Origin: Clostridia bacterium
GTDB lineage: Bacteria; Bacillota; Clostridia; Christensenellales; Aristaeellaceae
DNA: 64,000 bases
Reading direction: 5' to 3'
Assembly: GCA_017465155.1 (NCBI GenBank)
Contig: JAFTWV010000014.1
Span: 30,567 to 94,566, forward strand
The notes beneath the pieces are model-generated. The model made no database searches. It was not told the DNA's origin and worked only from the letters and a program-made list of their open reading frames with translations. Shown in pieces: positions 24,896 to 34,350 of the stretch (within the stretch, counting starts at the first letter, position 1; every line of letters begins with the position of its first letter). Made by a program: the position numbers and the translations under genes.

Positions 24896-27241
24896 TTATA
24901 CGTGCCAGATTTCCTCCGCGTACTGCCTGATGGTACGGTCAGAAGAGAATTTACCCGCGCTGGCAACATTGATCAGGCACTTCCTGGCAAAGGCCATGCG
25001 GTCGCGGTATTCGCGGTTGCAGCGGAGTTTCGCGGCCATGTAAGAGGCAAAGTCGTGCAGGACGAAATAGTGGTCAGGCTGATGCCAGCTTGCGCCTACC
25101 AACAGCGAGGAAACCAGCTCCTTGAGCGCGCCGTCCTCATCCTGGAAGGTGCCGTTGACCAGCGCATCCAGCACGCGGGCGATGTCCGTGTCAGTCTTGT
25201 AGATGGCACGGGGATCGTAATGGGGCTTGAGCGCATTGAGCTCGTCAACGGTTGCGCCGAAGATATAGTTGTTCTCGCGGCCTGCCTGCTCCACGATCTC
25301 GACGTTCGCACCGTCGAAGGTGCCGAGCGTTACTGCTCCGTTGAGCATCAGCTTCATGTTGCCAGTGCCGCTGGCTTCGGTGCCGGCAGGGGAGATCTGC
25401 TCGGAGACGTCCGCTGCGGGGATGATCTTCTCTGCCCAGGAGCAGTTGTAATTCTGCACAAACACAACCTTGAGCAGCTTATTGGTTTCCGGATCGTTGT
25501 TAACCATGTCTGCAATCTGATTGATCAGGCGGATGACGGCCTTTGCGCGGGCATAGCCTGCGGCGGCCTTCGCGCCGAAGATATAAGCAGTGGGTGTGAA
25601 GTCAGTCAGGCTGCCATCCTTGAGCTTGTAGTAGATGTTGAGGATGGACAGGGCGTTCATGAACTGGCGCTTGTACTCATGCAGACGCTTGACCTGAATG
25701 TCAAACACCATATCAGGATCGAGCGCGACGCCTTCCTTTTTCAGGATTTCAGCAGCAAGCTGCTCCTTCTTCTGGCGCTTGATGGTCATGAAGGCGCGGC
25801 AGAGGTCATCGTTGATATAGAGCTTGAGATTCTCCAGCTGGTACAGATCGGTCATGAAGCTGCTGCCAATCTTATCCTCGATCAGCTTCGTCAGCTCGGG
25901 ATTGCACAGGCCAAGCCAACGACGCTGGGTGATGCCGTTGGTCTTGTTCTGGAAACGGTCGGGATACACGGCATACCAGTCGGCAAACACATCGTCCTTG
26001 AGGATCTCAGAGTGGATGGCAGCAACGCCGTTTGTGGCGTAGGAGGCGTATACGGCCAGCTGTGCCATGTGAATCTGGTTATCCCAGAGGATGCAGCGGG
26101 TCTTCTTGACATCAAAACCCCTGGAAGCCATCTCTGCCTTGAAGCGATCGTTGATCATGTGGATGATCTCGACGATCTCCGGGCACACGGAAGCCATCAG
26201 GTCGGCGTCCCACTTTTCAAGAGCCTCCTGCATGACGGTGTGGTTGGTATAGGCGAAGGTTTTGCCTGCCATCTGGAACGCGTCCTCGAAGGAGAAACCA
26301 TCGTTCATCAGCAGGCGGATCAGTTCAGGGATCGCCATAACGGGATGGGTATCGTTGAGCTGGACGGCATGTTCTTCCACGAAGTGTGCGTAGTCGCTGC
26401 CGTGGCGCTCTTTGTAGGCACGCAGCATATCCTGAAGACTTGCGCTCACCAGCACGTACTGCTGCTTGATACGCATCTGCTTGCCCTCGCGGCGGCTGTC
26501 ATTGGGGTAGAGGAACTTTACGATATCCTCGGCGCGATTGCGATCTGCAGCAGCCTGCTCATAGCGCTGCTCATTGAACTGGAAGAAGTCGACGGCCTTG
26601 ATCGGCTCAGTCTGCCACAGGCGCAGGGTGCCAATGTTCTTGGCGCCGTAGCCGACGATGGGCATGTCATAAGGGACAGCCTGCACATCGCCGGTCTTCA
26701 TCCTGACGATGACAGCCTTGTCCAGACGGCGGATGGACCACGGATCGCCGAACTTGGCCCAGTCGTCGGGTGCTTCAACCTGACGGCCATCCACGAAGGA
26801 CTGCTTGAACAGGCCGTACTTGTAGCGCAGGCCGTAACCGGTCAGCGGTACGTCGATGGTGACAGCGCTGTCAAGGAAACAGGCAGCCAGTCGACCCAGA
26901 CCGCCGTTGCCAAAGGCGTCGTCCTCGATGTCCTCCATCACAGCGATATCCACGCCGCGCTCGGACAGCAGCTCCTTCACCTCATCCAGATACCCAAGGC
27001 AGTACAGATTGTTGTATACCATGCGGCCCATCAGGTACTCGGAAGACATGTAATACGCCTGACGCTTACCGTCACGGGCTTCCTCGCACTTGACCCATGT
27101 GGGGGCGAGCGCCTGCATCGCTGCGCCGGAAATGGCGTTGTGCAGCTGCGTTGCGCTGGCCTTTTCAAGAGTTACATGATCGTTCGTCAGCAGCAGCGCT
27201 TCCGCCTGCTGGAGCAGTTCCTTGGCAGACATCATATTCAT
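24896..27241 (-). CDS. glgP: Glycogen/maltodextrin phosphorylase
   Basis: The 781-residue enzyme phosphorolyses alpha-1,4-glucans to glucose 1-phosphate. Motifs include GNGGLGRLAACFLDS (residues about 95-110), GLRYKYGLF, PVMAIPELIRLLM (HPVMAIPEL variant, His conserved as THPV), and the pyridoxal lysine motif EASGTGNMKLMLNGAVTLGT (about 615-635), in which Lys carries PLP. It is shorter than E. coli GlgP (815), as many Firmicute forms are. It follows malQ by 48 bases with GGAGG before the ATG. It belongs to the maltodextrin locus controlled by the LacI regulator (inference). Confidence 0.96.
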   Translation of the reverse strand: MNMMSAKELLQQAEALLLTNDHVTLEKASATQLHNAISGAAMQALAPTWVKCEEARDGKRQAYYMSSEYLMGRMVYNNLYCLGYLDEVKELLSERGVDIAVMEDIEDDAFGNGGLGRLAACFLDSAVTIDVPLTGYGLRYKYGLFKQSFVDGRQVEAPDDWAKFGDPWSIRRLDKAVIVRMKTGDVQAVPYDMPIVGYGAKNIGTLRLWQTEPIKAVDFFQFNEQRYEQAAADRNRAEDIVKFLYPNDSRREGKQMRIKQQYVLVSASLQDMLRAYKERHGSDYAHFVEEHAVQLNDTHPVMAIPELIRLLMNDGFSFEDAFQMAGKTFAYTNHTVMQEALEKWDADLMASVCPEIVEIIHMINDRFKAEMASRGFDVKKTRCILWDNQIHMAQLAVYASYATNGVAAIHSEILKDDVFADWYAVYPDRFQNKTNGITQRRWLGLCNPELTKLIEDKIGSSFMTDLYQLENLKLYINDDLCRAFMTIKRQKKEQLAAEILKKEGVALDPDMVFDIQVKRLHEYKRQFMNALSILNIYYKLKDGSLTDFTPTAYIFGAKAAAGYARAKAVIRLINQIADMVNNDPETNKLLKVVFVQNYNCSWAEKIIPAADVSEQISPAGTEASGTGNMKLMLNGAVTLGTFDGANVEIVEQAGRENNYIFGATVDELNALKPHYDPRAIYKTDTDIARVLDALVNGTFQDEDGALKELVSSLLVGASWHQPDHYFVLHDFASYMAAKLRCNREYRDRMAFARKCLINVASAGKFSSDRTIRQYAEEIWHV

Positions 27242-27289
27242 CGGGGATCAACCTCCGGTTATTTTGTGATTCGGTATGGAACAGCCGGC

Positions 27290-28768
27290 TCAGCAGCGGT
27301 TTGCAGCCTTGTTCAGGGCGAGAAGGTGAGCGGCGACCTCCTTGCTGGCGGCGCCGGGCTGCATGCGCCAGGCCCAGTTTCCGCCGGAGGAGCCGGGCAG
27401 GTTCATTCGGCTCTCGCCACCCAGATGCAGCACATCCTGCATGGGAATCATGGCAGTTTCGCAAGGGCTGTTCAGCACGCATTGCATGAAGAGCTCCACG
27501 CCTTCCTCAGCGTCTTCGAAGTCACCGAGGTAATTCTTCGCGGAGGTCAGCGCAGTCTCGTCAGCAGCCTCGATCCAGCCGACAGTGGTGTCGTTGTCGT
27601 GCGTGCCGGTGTAAGCGACGTAGTTCTCCGTCCAGTTGCCGGGGAAGTGCTGATTGCCGTCGTCGTCATCGCCAAAGCCGAAGGTTGCAACCTTCATACC
27701 CGGATAGCCGACAAAGCGCAGCAGGTCACGCACGCGCTGGTTCTGTACGCCCAGATCCTCGGCGATGATGTTCAGTCCGGGAAGCTCCTTCCAGAAGGTC
27801 TTGAACAGCTTCTTGCCCGGGCCGACGATCCATTCGCCGGTCTTGGCTGTCGGAGCGCCGTAGGGAATGGAATAGTAGTTCGCGAAGCCGATGAAGTGGT
27901 CAACGCGGACAAGATCGTACATCTGACTCATGGCGCGCATACGATCCACCCACCAGTCGTAGCCATGGAAGTACAGGCGGTTCCAGTCATAGAGGGGATT
28001 GCCCCAGAGCTGGCCATCCTCGGAGAAGCAGTCCGGAGGCACGCCTGCCACGCGGGTCGAAATGCGGTTCTTGTCCAGCTGGAACACCTCGGGCTTGCAC
28101 CATGTGTCGGCGCTGTCCTCGGCGCAGTAGATGGGCATATCGCCAAAGAGACTGATTCCCATGCCGTTGCAGTAGTTCTTCAGTGCGAACCACTGTTTGA
28201 AGAAGATATACTGGCAGAAGATATGGTAGCGAACGTCCTCATCCAGCATGCTGCGGTATTTTGCGACCGCTTCGGGATCGCGCAGACGGATTGCCGCATC
28301 GGGCCAACGGGTCCACATTTCGTTGCCGTAGGAGCGCTTCACGGCTGTGAACAGGGCGAAGTCTTCCACCCAGTCATGTGCGGCCACGAATTCGGCAATT
28401 TCGGCGGCAAGCTTGCCCTCGCTCTGATGGAAGGCGCGGCGGAGGAGTCCTTCCTTGTTGGCGCGTACTGCGTCAAACTCCACCTTCGCATCCTGCGAGG
28501 GGACGAATACATCGCCATCCTGGAGGGTCAGGAGACCTTCCTCAGCCAGCGTTTCGATGGAGATGAGCATCGGATTGCCGGCAAAAACGCTGGAAGACTG
28601 GTAGGGACTCTCGCCGTAGCCTGTGGGGCCCATGGGAAGCACCTGCCAGATGGACATGCCTGCCTCCTTCAGGAAATCCGCGAAGGCATAGGCTTCCTTA
28701 CCCAGCGAGCCAATGCCGCCGGGGCCGGACAGGGAGGAAATGTGCAGCAGGATGCCGCTCTTACGCAT
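27290..28768 (-). CDS. malQ: 4-alpha-glucanotransferase (amylomaltase, GH77)
   Basis: The 492-residue enzyme transfers glucan segments between maltodextrins, giving longer chains for the phosphorylase. GH77 features: RKSGILLHISSLSGPGGIGSLG at the start, MGPTGYGESPYQSSSVFAGN, GDMPIYCAEDSADTW, VRVDHFIGFANYY with the nucleophile Asp, IIAEDLGVQ with the acid/base Glu, and YTGTHDNDTTVGW. It is upstream of glgP in the same unit. Two LacI-type operator-like sites lie 45-68 bases before its start. Confidence 0.96.
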   Translation of the reverse strand: MRKSGILLHISSLSGPGGIGSLGKEAYAFADFLKEAGMSIWQVLPMGPTGYGESPYQSSSVFAGNPMLISIETLAEEGLLTLQDGDVFVPSQDAKVEFDAVRANKEGLLRRAFHQSEGKLAAEIAEFVAAHDWVEDFALFTAVKRSYGNEMWTRWPDAAIRLRDPEAVAKYRSMLDEDVRYHIFCQYIFFKQWFALKNYCNGMGISLFGDMPIYCAEDSADTWCKPEVFQLDKNRISTRVAGVPPDCFSEDGQLWGNPLYDWNRLYFHGYDWWVDRMRAMSQMYDLVRVDHFIGFANYYSIPYGAPTAKTGEWIVGPGKKLFKTFWKELPGLNIIAEDLGVQNQRVRDLLRFVGYPGMKVATFGFGDDDDGNQHFPGNWTENYVAYTGTHDNDTTVGWIEAADETALTSAKNYLGDFEDAEEGVELFMQCVLNSPCETAMIPMQDVLHLGGESRMNLPGSSGGNWAWRMQPGAASKEVAAHLLALNKAANRC

Positions 28769-28812
28769 TTGTATCCGTCCTTTCGGGTCTGAATTTGACC
28801 GGAACGTTGTAT

Positions 28813-28836
28813 GGAAACGTTACCGGAAACGTTTCA
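28813..28836 (-). promoter_or_regulatory. Paired LacI-type operator sites before malQ
   Basis: Two abutting sites, GGAAACGTTACC (28813-28824) and GGAAACGTTTCA (28825-28836), share the AACGTT core of LacI/GalR family operators. The same core is in the site before the lacI-type gene at 33666-33681, so the same repressor probably binds both. No clear -10/-35 pair is visible nearby in 28769-28942. Confidence 0.7.
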
Positions 28837-28942
28837 AAGGAAAGCGGGGATGCATTACCCGCCATTCAGACATATTCTGCATCCCAACGGAAATTCCTGC
28901 TGGCTGGAAGAAAAAATCTGCGTCTGACAGCAAATTTCGGAA

Positions 28943-29785
28943 TTACCCTTTGACAGAGCCGCCTGTAATGCCCTCCACGTAGAATTTCTGCATGATGATG
29001 AACAGTACGGAGATGGGGATGGATACCAGAACGCCCCCTGCGCAGAATTGTGCAAAGTAGCGGTTACGGTTTACCTTGTCGACCATTGAGAACAGGCCGA
29101 GTGCGACGGTCTTCTCCGAGGCCACGCCGGAGTTCATCATGATGGATGCAAATACAAAATCCATCCATGGCATGAGGAACGTATTGATGACCGTGTACAC
29201 CACGATGGGCTTGGACAAAGGCAGGATGATGCGCCAGAAAACGGTGAACTCGTTTGCACCCTCCAGATATGCAGCCTCCCGCAGCGAGCGGCTGATTGTA
29301 TCGAAGAACCCCTTGGCGATGAGATACCCCATGCCGGAACCAGCGCTGTATATTATCGTCAGTCCCGTCAGCGAGTTGGTCAGTCCGACCTCCTTGAGGA
29401 TGAAGTACACGGCAATCATCGAAAGAAAACCGGGAAACAGGTTCAGGATGATGGCAATGTTCATCATGGGCTTTCGTGCCGGAAAGCGCATGCAGGACAT
29501 GGCGTAGGCGACCATGAGCACAAAGGCGGTCGAGATCAGACAGGTAAAAACGGCCACGATCAATGTGTTCAGAAACCATTGTGGAAACTGGCTGACGCTG
29601 TCTGTGCCGAAAAGAAGCGCTTCGTAGTGGGCCAGCGTGTAGTCTGCGGGAAAAAAGCTGCGGATGTTGGGGCCGCTGTCTGTACCAAAGGATGTGACCA
29701 CCAGCCAGAAAATCGGCGTGAGCCATATTGCGGCAAGCAGCATCAGCAGTACATGGCGCAGCAGGATGCGAAACGGTCTGTTCAC
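28943..29785 (-). CDS. Sugar ABC transporter permease, MalG type
   Basis: A 280-residue permease with six membrane segments and the EAA loop (SLREAAYLEGANEFTVFWRI then LPLSKP, about 165-195), ending YVEGITGGSVKG as in MalG-type permeases. Its start overlaps the end of the malF-type gene by four bases. It pairs with that permease and the binding protein to import maltodextrins. No ATPase gene is present in the locus. Confidence 0.94.
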   Translation of the reverse strand: MNRPFRILLRHVLLMLLAAIWLTPIFWLVVTSFGTDSGPNIRSFFPADYTLAHYEALLFGTDSVSQFPQWFLNTLIVAVFTCLISTAFVLMVAYAMSCMRFPARKPMMNIAIILNLFPGFLSMIAVYFILKEVGLTNSLTGLTIIYSAGSGMGYLIAKGFFDTISRSLREAAYLEGANEFTVFWRIILPLSKPIVVYTVINTFLMPWMDFVFASIMMNSGVASEKTVALGLFSMVDKVNRNRYFAQFCAGGVLVSIPISVLFIIMQKFYVEGITGGSVKG

Positions 29786-31251
29786 TGGAAGGCCCCCTCT
29801 CGGTCACCGCGCGTCAGTCGGCTAAAGGCAGTAAGCGTCAGTGCTGCGCAAACGATGAAAACCAGAATGCCGATAACAGATGCCATCTTGTAGTTGCTCT
29901 GATCCTGCGTCAGCCGGTACAGCCATGTGACCAGCAGATCGACCTCCGTTGCGCCCGCAGCTGCCATCAGCTGATCAGATGTGGTGTATACATCGCGGCT
30001 GAGAAGCCAGATGACATTGAAATTGTTGATGTTGCTGACAATACTGTTGACCAACGAGGGGCCGGTGATGAAAAGAATGTAGGGCATGGTGATGTTCCGA
30101 AAGGACTGCCACGCATTTGCACCGTCGATGCGTGCAGCCTCCAGCAGTTCGCCGGGAATGTTCATCAGAATTCCTGTTGCTATGAGCATCTGATACGGAA
30201 CGCCCACCCAGATGTTGATCAGAAGGATCATCGGTTTTGCCCAGGCAGGGTGGGTCAGGAAGGGAATCACATTGGCAGTCGGAATGGCGCCGATGTTGTG
30301 CAGCCAATCGGTGATCCCACAGCTCTTGCACAGCGTATTGACGATTCCGACGTCAGCAAACAGATTCCTTACCAGCAGCAGAGAAACGAACTGCGGTACT
30401 GCCATGGCCACCGTGAAGCATGTACGCCAGAAACGCTTGCCGCGCGTATCACGATGGCTGATGAGCATAGCCATGAGAATGCCGATGATGTAGCAGCTCA
30501 GCGATGCAAGCACCGCCCATATGAGCGTCCATGCCAGCACATTTCGGAATGCGTAGGCGAAGGAGCTGCTGGAGGTCATGCTGACAAGACTGCGGAAGTT
30601 CGTCAGTCCCACCCATGTAAACAGATTGGTCGGGACAAGATGATTGCGATCATAATTGGTAAAGGCGATGGCGATCATCACCAGCAGGGGAATGATGGTG
30701 AAGCATACGACGCCAAGTGTGGGAAGCGTAAGCAGCGTGCGGTGAAATTTGCGGCCGAAGTAGTTGGCAGCATCTTCAGCGAAGGTCGGGATGTGACGGC
30801 CCTTACGTGCCATAAGCTCTGTCTGCCGGGCATGGCGGAGATTTCGCAGCCATTGAATGATCATCAGCGCCAGCAGAAACAGGCAGATCACGCCAAAGAG
30901 CAGAATGAGAAATGAATTGTCATAATCATTCCATACGTTGCGGCGCGTTACAGGATCATAGACACGTTGGGCCTGTACTTCGCCAAGGGAGCCAAGCTTT
31001 ATCAGATCGGGGGAAAGGATGACGATTAACGCGATGAATACAAGCTGCTCCAGACATAACAGTACACCCTTAAAGAACTGTCGGCGGCGGAAGCAGGAAG
31101 CGCCCCATATCAGCGCTGACAGCTTTACGCTTGCATCGCCGTCGCGGAAAGCATGCCATGCGCCAGCAAGAAAACGGCTTAAGGCTGCAAAAAACCGGAG
31201 GAGCACAGGCTGCTGCCGTGTCCTCCGTTGGGGAGAGGTGTTTTTGCCCAT
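29782..31251 (-). CDS. Sugar ABC transporter permease, MalF type
   Basis: The 489-residue protein is longer than usual binding-protein-dependent permeases (about 300) because of an N-terminal region with extra membrane segments (for example FLILLFGVICLFLLALMIIQ near residue 120), as in MalF proteins. The core permease has FAFRNVLAWTLIWAVLASLS-like segments and the EAA loop LLEAARIDGANAWQSFRNIT near residue 385. It acts with the MalG-type subunit. It lies 21 bases after the binding-protein gene, in the same operon. Confidence 0.94.
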   Translation of the reverse strand: MGKNTSPQRRTRQQPVLLRFFAALSRFLAGAWHAFRDGDASVKLSALIWGASCFRRRQFFKGVLLCLEQLVFIALIVILSPDLIKLGSLGEVQAQRVYDPVTRRNVWNDYDNSFLILLFGVICLFLLALMIIQWLRNLRHARQTELMARKGRHIPTFAEDAANYFGRKFHRTLLTLPTLGVVCFTIIPLLVMIAIAFTNYDRNHLVPTNLFTWVGLTNFRSLVSMTSSSSFAYAFRNVLAWTLIWAVLASLSCYIIGILMAMLISHRDTRGKRFWRTCFTVAMAVPQFVSLLLVRNLFADVGIVNTLCKSCGITDWLHNIGAIPTANVIPFLTHPAWAKPMILLINIWVGVPYQMLIATGILMNIPGELLEAARIDGANAWQSFRNITMPYILFITGPSLVNSIVSNINNFNVIWLLSRDVYTTSDQLMAAAGATEVDLLVTWLYRLTQDQSNYKMASVIGILVFIVCAALTLTAFSRLTRGDREGAFQ

Positions 31252-31272
31252 GCATGTGCGCTCCTTCCGGCG

Positions 31273-32508
31273 TTATTGATCTGCTGGGGCGGTGATGCCT
31301 GCCACGCAGTTATCCAGCAGGGTCTGCAGGTCGATGCTGTCAGGATTTCCGTTGACGATGATTTTGCCCAGCGCTGCGGATGCATCCCAGTATTTGCTGC
31401 CGACGCGCTGAACGGTAGCATAAGGGGCCTGCGCGATGATAGCGGCAATGGCAGGCTCAGCCTGCACGGCAGGATCGCTCAGGGCCTCCACATTGGACGG
31501 CCCCTGTCTGCGAAGGCGGAAGCGCTGGAGCTGTGCGTCTTTGGCCGTCATGAAGGCAGCCAGATCCATAGCGTCTCCCACGTAGCTGGAGTATGCATTC
31601 ACGCCAACCAGCTTGAAGCCGGAGAACGATGCCATCTGCACTTCCTGTCCGTCAACGGTGTAGGTCGGGAGCTTAGCCGCGGCATAGCTGTCGCCCCAGC
31701 TCTCAGCGGCCACGGCGGCATTCCATGTACCTGATACGCCTGCAATGATGCTTCCGTCCTTCAGGCCTGCCACAAAAGGATCGCTGTCCGCTTCAATAAA
31801 GCCGGGGTGCGCCGAGATATCCAGCAGAGCCTGGACGACCTCAGCGCCGGTAATGGGAGTATCGGCGGCATTCCAGTTGCACACATTGGTTACACCGTCA
31901 TCAGAAAGATGCATATCAAGTCCCGCTCCCTTGAACCAGGAATAGAAGTACCAGCCGTTTGCCATGGGAAATGCGACCTTCTTTCCAGCATCAGACGCTT
32001 TGTCCAGCAGACCGGAGAAGGTCTGTACGTCGCTTTCGGACAGATAATCAGTGTTGTAGAAAAGAAAATAGCCGTTATCAGCTGTGGCAGGGTACGCGTA
32101 AAGCTGACCGTCGACGCCGGTAGCGGCCTCGACGGATTCCGGCGTATTTGCATTGCGGATGCTTTGCGCATTCTCCTGGAGGGGCATCAGCGCACCAGCG
32201 TTGAGCAGGCTGGTCATCTGATCGTCTGCGAAAGTGAATACATCGGCAGCTGCTTCAACGTCGCTCAGAATCACCTTTGCGCAGTCGCCTTCATTCTGCA
32301 CGCCGATTTCGATGCGGTAGGTACGCTCCGGGTGAGCGGCCTTGAAATCAGCAATGACCTGCTCCATCCACGGGATATCGGCGTTATCGCCGACCCACAC
32401 GCGCAGGGGTATTTCCGGGCTGGCTGCGTCGGGTGCAGGCTCAGCGCCTGTACAGCCGGTCAGTCCTGTCAGGAGCAGCGCCAGCATTATCGCCATCAGC
32501 TTCCTCAT
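31273..32508 (-). CDS. Maltodextrin-type extracellular solute-binding lipoprotein (MalE family)
   Basis: A 411-residue SBP family 1 protein with a lipoprotein signal (MAIMLALLLTGLTGC; Cys 19 would be lipidated). The mature part has VWVGDNADIPWMEQVIADFKAAHP, VEAAADVFTFADDQM, the LYAYPATADNGYFLFYNTDY block and ESWGDSYAAAKLPTYTVDG, all typical of MalE/MdxE-type proteins. It is the first of the three transporter genes. The maltodextrin assignment is from the neighbouring malQ and glgP. Confidence 0.93.
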   Translation of the reverse strand: MRKLMAIMLALLLTGLTGCTGAEPAPDAASPEIPLRVWVGDNADIPWMEQVIADFKAAHPERTYRIEIGVQNEGDCAKVILSDVEAAADVFTFADDQMTSLLNAGALMPLQENAQSIRNANTPESVEAATGVDGQLYAYPATADNGYFLFYNTDYLSESDVQTFSGLLDKASDAGKKVAFPMANGWYFYSWFKGAGLDMHLSDDGVTNVCNWNAADTPITGAEVVQALLDISAHPGFIEADSDPFVAGLKDGSIIAGVSGTWNAAVAAESWGDSYAAAKLPTYTVDGQEVQMASFSGFKLVGVNAYSSYVGDAMDLAAFMTAKDAQLQRFRLRRQGPSNVEALSDPAVQAEPAIAAIIAQAPYATVQRVGSKYWDASAALGKIIVNGNPDSIDLQTLLDNCVAGITAPADQ

Positions 32509-32579
32509 GTGGGTGCCTCCTTGTTCACAAGCGGTTTGTCTGCTGGTAATATGAGCGCTTTGCGGAAAAGGTATGCATC

Positions 32580-32610
32580 AAAAAAGGCCCGCTTCCTGAT
32601 CAGAAGCGGG
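32580..32610 (-). terminator. Terminator after the LacI-type regulator gene
   Basis: Perfect arms CCCGCTTC/GAAGCGGG followed on the minus strand by a C and six Ts. It separates the regulator from the transporter genes, which may be served by leak-through or a promoter in 32509-32579 that I cannot place. Confidence 0.85.
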
Positions 32611-32625
32611 GAAGAGACGATCGGG

Positions 32626-33630
32626 TTACTGTACGGATTCGCGGATCTGCAGCTTGGCGTCCACGATGATGTGCCGGGGCTCCTCGCCGCGTTCAAGCAT
32701 GTCCATAAGCACCTGTACGCTTTCACGGGCGATATCGTCCACGGGCTGCTCGACGGTGGTCAGGCGAGGAATGAAAAACTTACTCATTTCGATGCCGTCA
32801 AAGCCGACGACGCTCACGTCAGCCGGGACACTCTTGCCCATGTCCTGCAGCGCGCGGATCACGCCGAAGGCAATGGTGTCCGACATGGCGAAAACGGCTG
32901 TGGTGTCCGGCTTTGATTCAAAGAAGCTGCGTGCCGTATCATATGCACCGCGAAGGGAGAATCGCGTCTGTACAAAACGCTCGTCATCAAAGGGAATGCA
33001 CGCTTCTGCAAGAGCGTCCATGGCGCCTGTGTAGCGTTTGGCAAAGCCGTCGTCGCCCTGCCGGATACCGCCGAAAATCGCAATGCGGGTATGTCCAGCA
33101 TCAATGAGGGTTTTCATGGCCTGATAGCCCATGGCGCGGTCGTCGATAAAGACGCTGGCAGCATGGGAAAAGGAAGTGTTTTCAGCGCTGATGGTTGTGA
33201 AAACCATCGGGCTGTCCATACCGTCCAGCACCTTTGCGCGTTCGTCAATGCGGCCGCCGACAAAAATGAAGCCCTTGACGCGCTTTTCGTGGGAGAGCCG
33301 CAGGGCGGTCTGAAACTCGTCGGCCTGTTCGTCAACAAACTCCATCAGGAACGATGCATCGAGCCCCTGCGTATGCTGGAGCATTGCCTCAGCCAGCGCG
33401 TTGAGGAAGGGATTATCCCGGCCACGCAGAATGATGGCAATCAGATCGCCGTCGGGCTGCTTGAGACCGCGTGCGTTGGCGTTGCCCACAAAGTGGCATT
33501 CTGCCATCACGCGTTCCACCTTTTCGCGCGTCGCCTGATTCACGTCCGGGCGCTTGTTCAGCACACGGGATACAGTGGTCACGCTGACGCCGGCCTTGCG
33601 GGCGATGTCCTTGATGGTGTAGATCTTCAT
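32626..33630 (-). CDS. LacI family transcriptional repressor of the maltodextrin locus
   Basis: The 334-residue regulator has the LacI HTH and hinge at the start (TIKDIARKAGVSVTTVSRVLNKRPDVNQATREKV, residues 4-37) and a periplasmic-binding-like effector domain with FAMSDTIAFGVIRALQDMG and VSVVGFDGIEMSKFFIPRLTTVEQ. It most likely represses the maltodextrin genes and is released by a sugar. An operator with the same AACGTT core lies just before its own start and next to its promoter, and another pair lies before malQ, supporting self-regulation and control of the locus. Confidence 0.93.
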   Translation of the reverse strand: MKIYTIKDIARKAGVSVTTVSRVLNKRPDVNQATREKVERVMAECHFVGNANARGLKQPDGDLIAIILRGRDNPFLNALAEAMLQHTQGLDASFLMEFVDEQADEFQTALRLSHEKRVKGFIFVGGRIDERAKVLDGMDSPMVFTTISAENTSFSHAASVFIDDRAMGYQAMKTLIDAGHTRIAIFGGIRQGDDGFAKRYTGAMDALAEACIPFDDERFVQTRFSLRGAYDTARSFFESKPDTTAVFAMSDTIAFGVIRALQDMGKSVPADVSVVGFDGIEMSKFFIPRLTTVEQPVDDIARESVQVLMDMLERGEEPRHIIVDAKLQIRESVQ

Positions 33631-33665
33631 GGCAGCCTCCTGCCCCCAACGGGCACAGTATTACT

Positions 33666-33723
33666 GGTTGAAAACGTTACCAGCCTGTACAATAATGATA
33701 GCATATTGGTCAGGTTCTGTCAA
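33666..33723 (-). promoter_or_regulatory. Promoter and operator of the LacI-type regulator
   Basis: Minus strand TTGACA (33718-33723), 17-base gap, TATCAT (33695-33700), with the operator-like GGTAACGTTTTCAACC (33666-33681) overlapping the start of transcription. The site shares its AACGTT core with the pair before malQ. Confidence 0.75.
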
Positions 33724-33838
33724 TCATCCCGGCGAAATTACCGAAAATCTGCTTGTGCATAGCCTGCACTGACACGGCGTATCATGCACTGAACAATTAA
33801 CATTCCATTAGAAATGTGCCGCAGCGGCACAAAAACCT

Positions 33839-33866
33839 TTGCCAGAACCGTAAGTTATGGTATAAT
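33839..33866 (+). promoter_or_regulatory. Promoter of the two-gene membrane operon
   Basis: TTGCCA (33839-33844), 16-base gap, TATAAT (33861-33866), 19 bases before the ATG at 33886, with AGAGGTG as ribosome site. Confidence 0.65.
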
Positions 33867-33885
33867 GCACTCAGAGGTGAAACTT

Positions 33886-34335
33886 ATGGCAGAAGAAAGA
33901 ACGATCGTAAAACCTGCGCCGGCCGGGAAGCCCTCCTTATGGGATCAGGCGCTGCGTGCAGTAAAGGGCGATAACACAAATGAGCTGATTGAGCAATTCA
34001 CGCAGGAAATGACGCTGGTTGCCGAGGGGCTTTGCGAGGATCAGGCTCGGCTGCGCAAGGCTGTCGACGGACTGATCCGCCAGGCGGAAAATCAGCATGA
34101 CAAGTCGAAGCAGGATTATGCGGAGCTTGAGCGGCAGCTGGACGAGCAGGGCAGGGAAATGAAGAACCGCATGGACGAAATGAGCCGCCGGATGGACGCC
34201 ATTGAAAATGCTGCAAAGGCTAAACCGCAGAAGCTGTCGCTGCTGGGCAGCGATATGATCAGCAGGGTTACACTGCTTGCCTCCATTATCTGCGGTACAT
34301 GGCTGCTGGTTACGATACTGAAACTGTTTGTGTAA
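33886..34335 (+). CDS. Tail-anchored coiled-coil membrane protein, unknown function
   Basis: A 149-residue protein with a charged helical, coiled-coil-prone body (residues about 30-115; ENQHDKSKQDYAELERQLDE then QGREMKNRMDEMSRRMDAIE) and a single C-terminal membrane segment (ISRVTLLASIICGTWLLVTIL). It is therefore likely anchored by its tail with the coiled coil in the cytosol. No known family is recognised. It is followed after 15 bases by a second unknown membrane protein, suggesting a joint role. Confidence 0.72.
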   Translation: MAEERTIVKPAPAGKPSLWDQALRAVKGDNTNELIEQFTQEMTLVAEGLCEDQARLRKAVDGLIRQAENQHDKSKQDYAELERQLDEQGREMKNRMDEMSRRMDAIENAAKAKPQKLSLLGSDMISRVTLLASIICGTWLLVTILKLFV

Positions 34336-34350
34336 TCTCGGGAGGTACCC

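Noticed and set aside
24650-28792. A 1380-codon open frame on the plus strand opposite glgP and malQ.
   Set aside because: It lies exactly antisense to two well-supported enzymes and its translation has no domain; it is a by-product of GC-rich codon bias.
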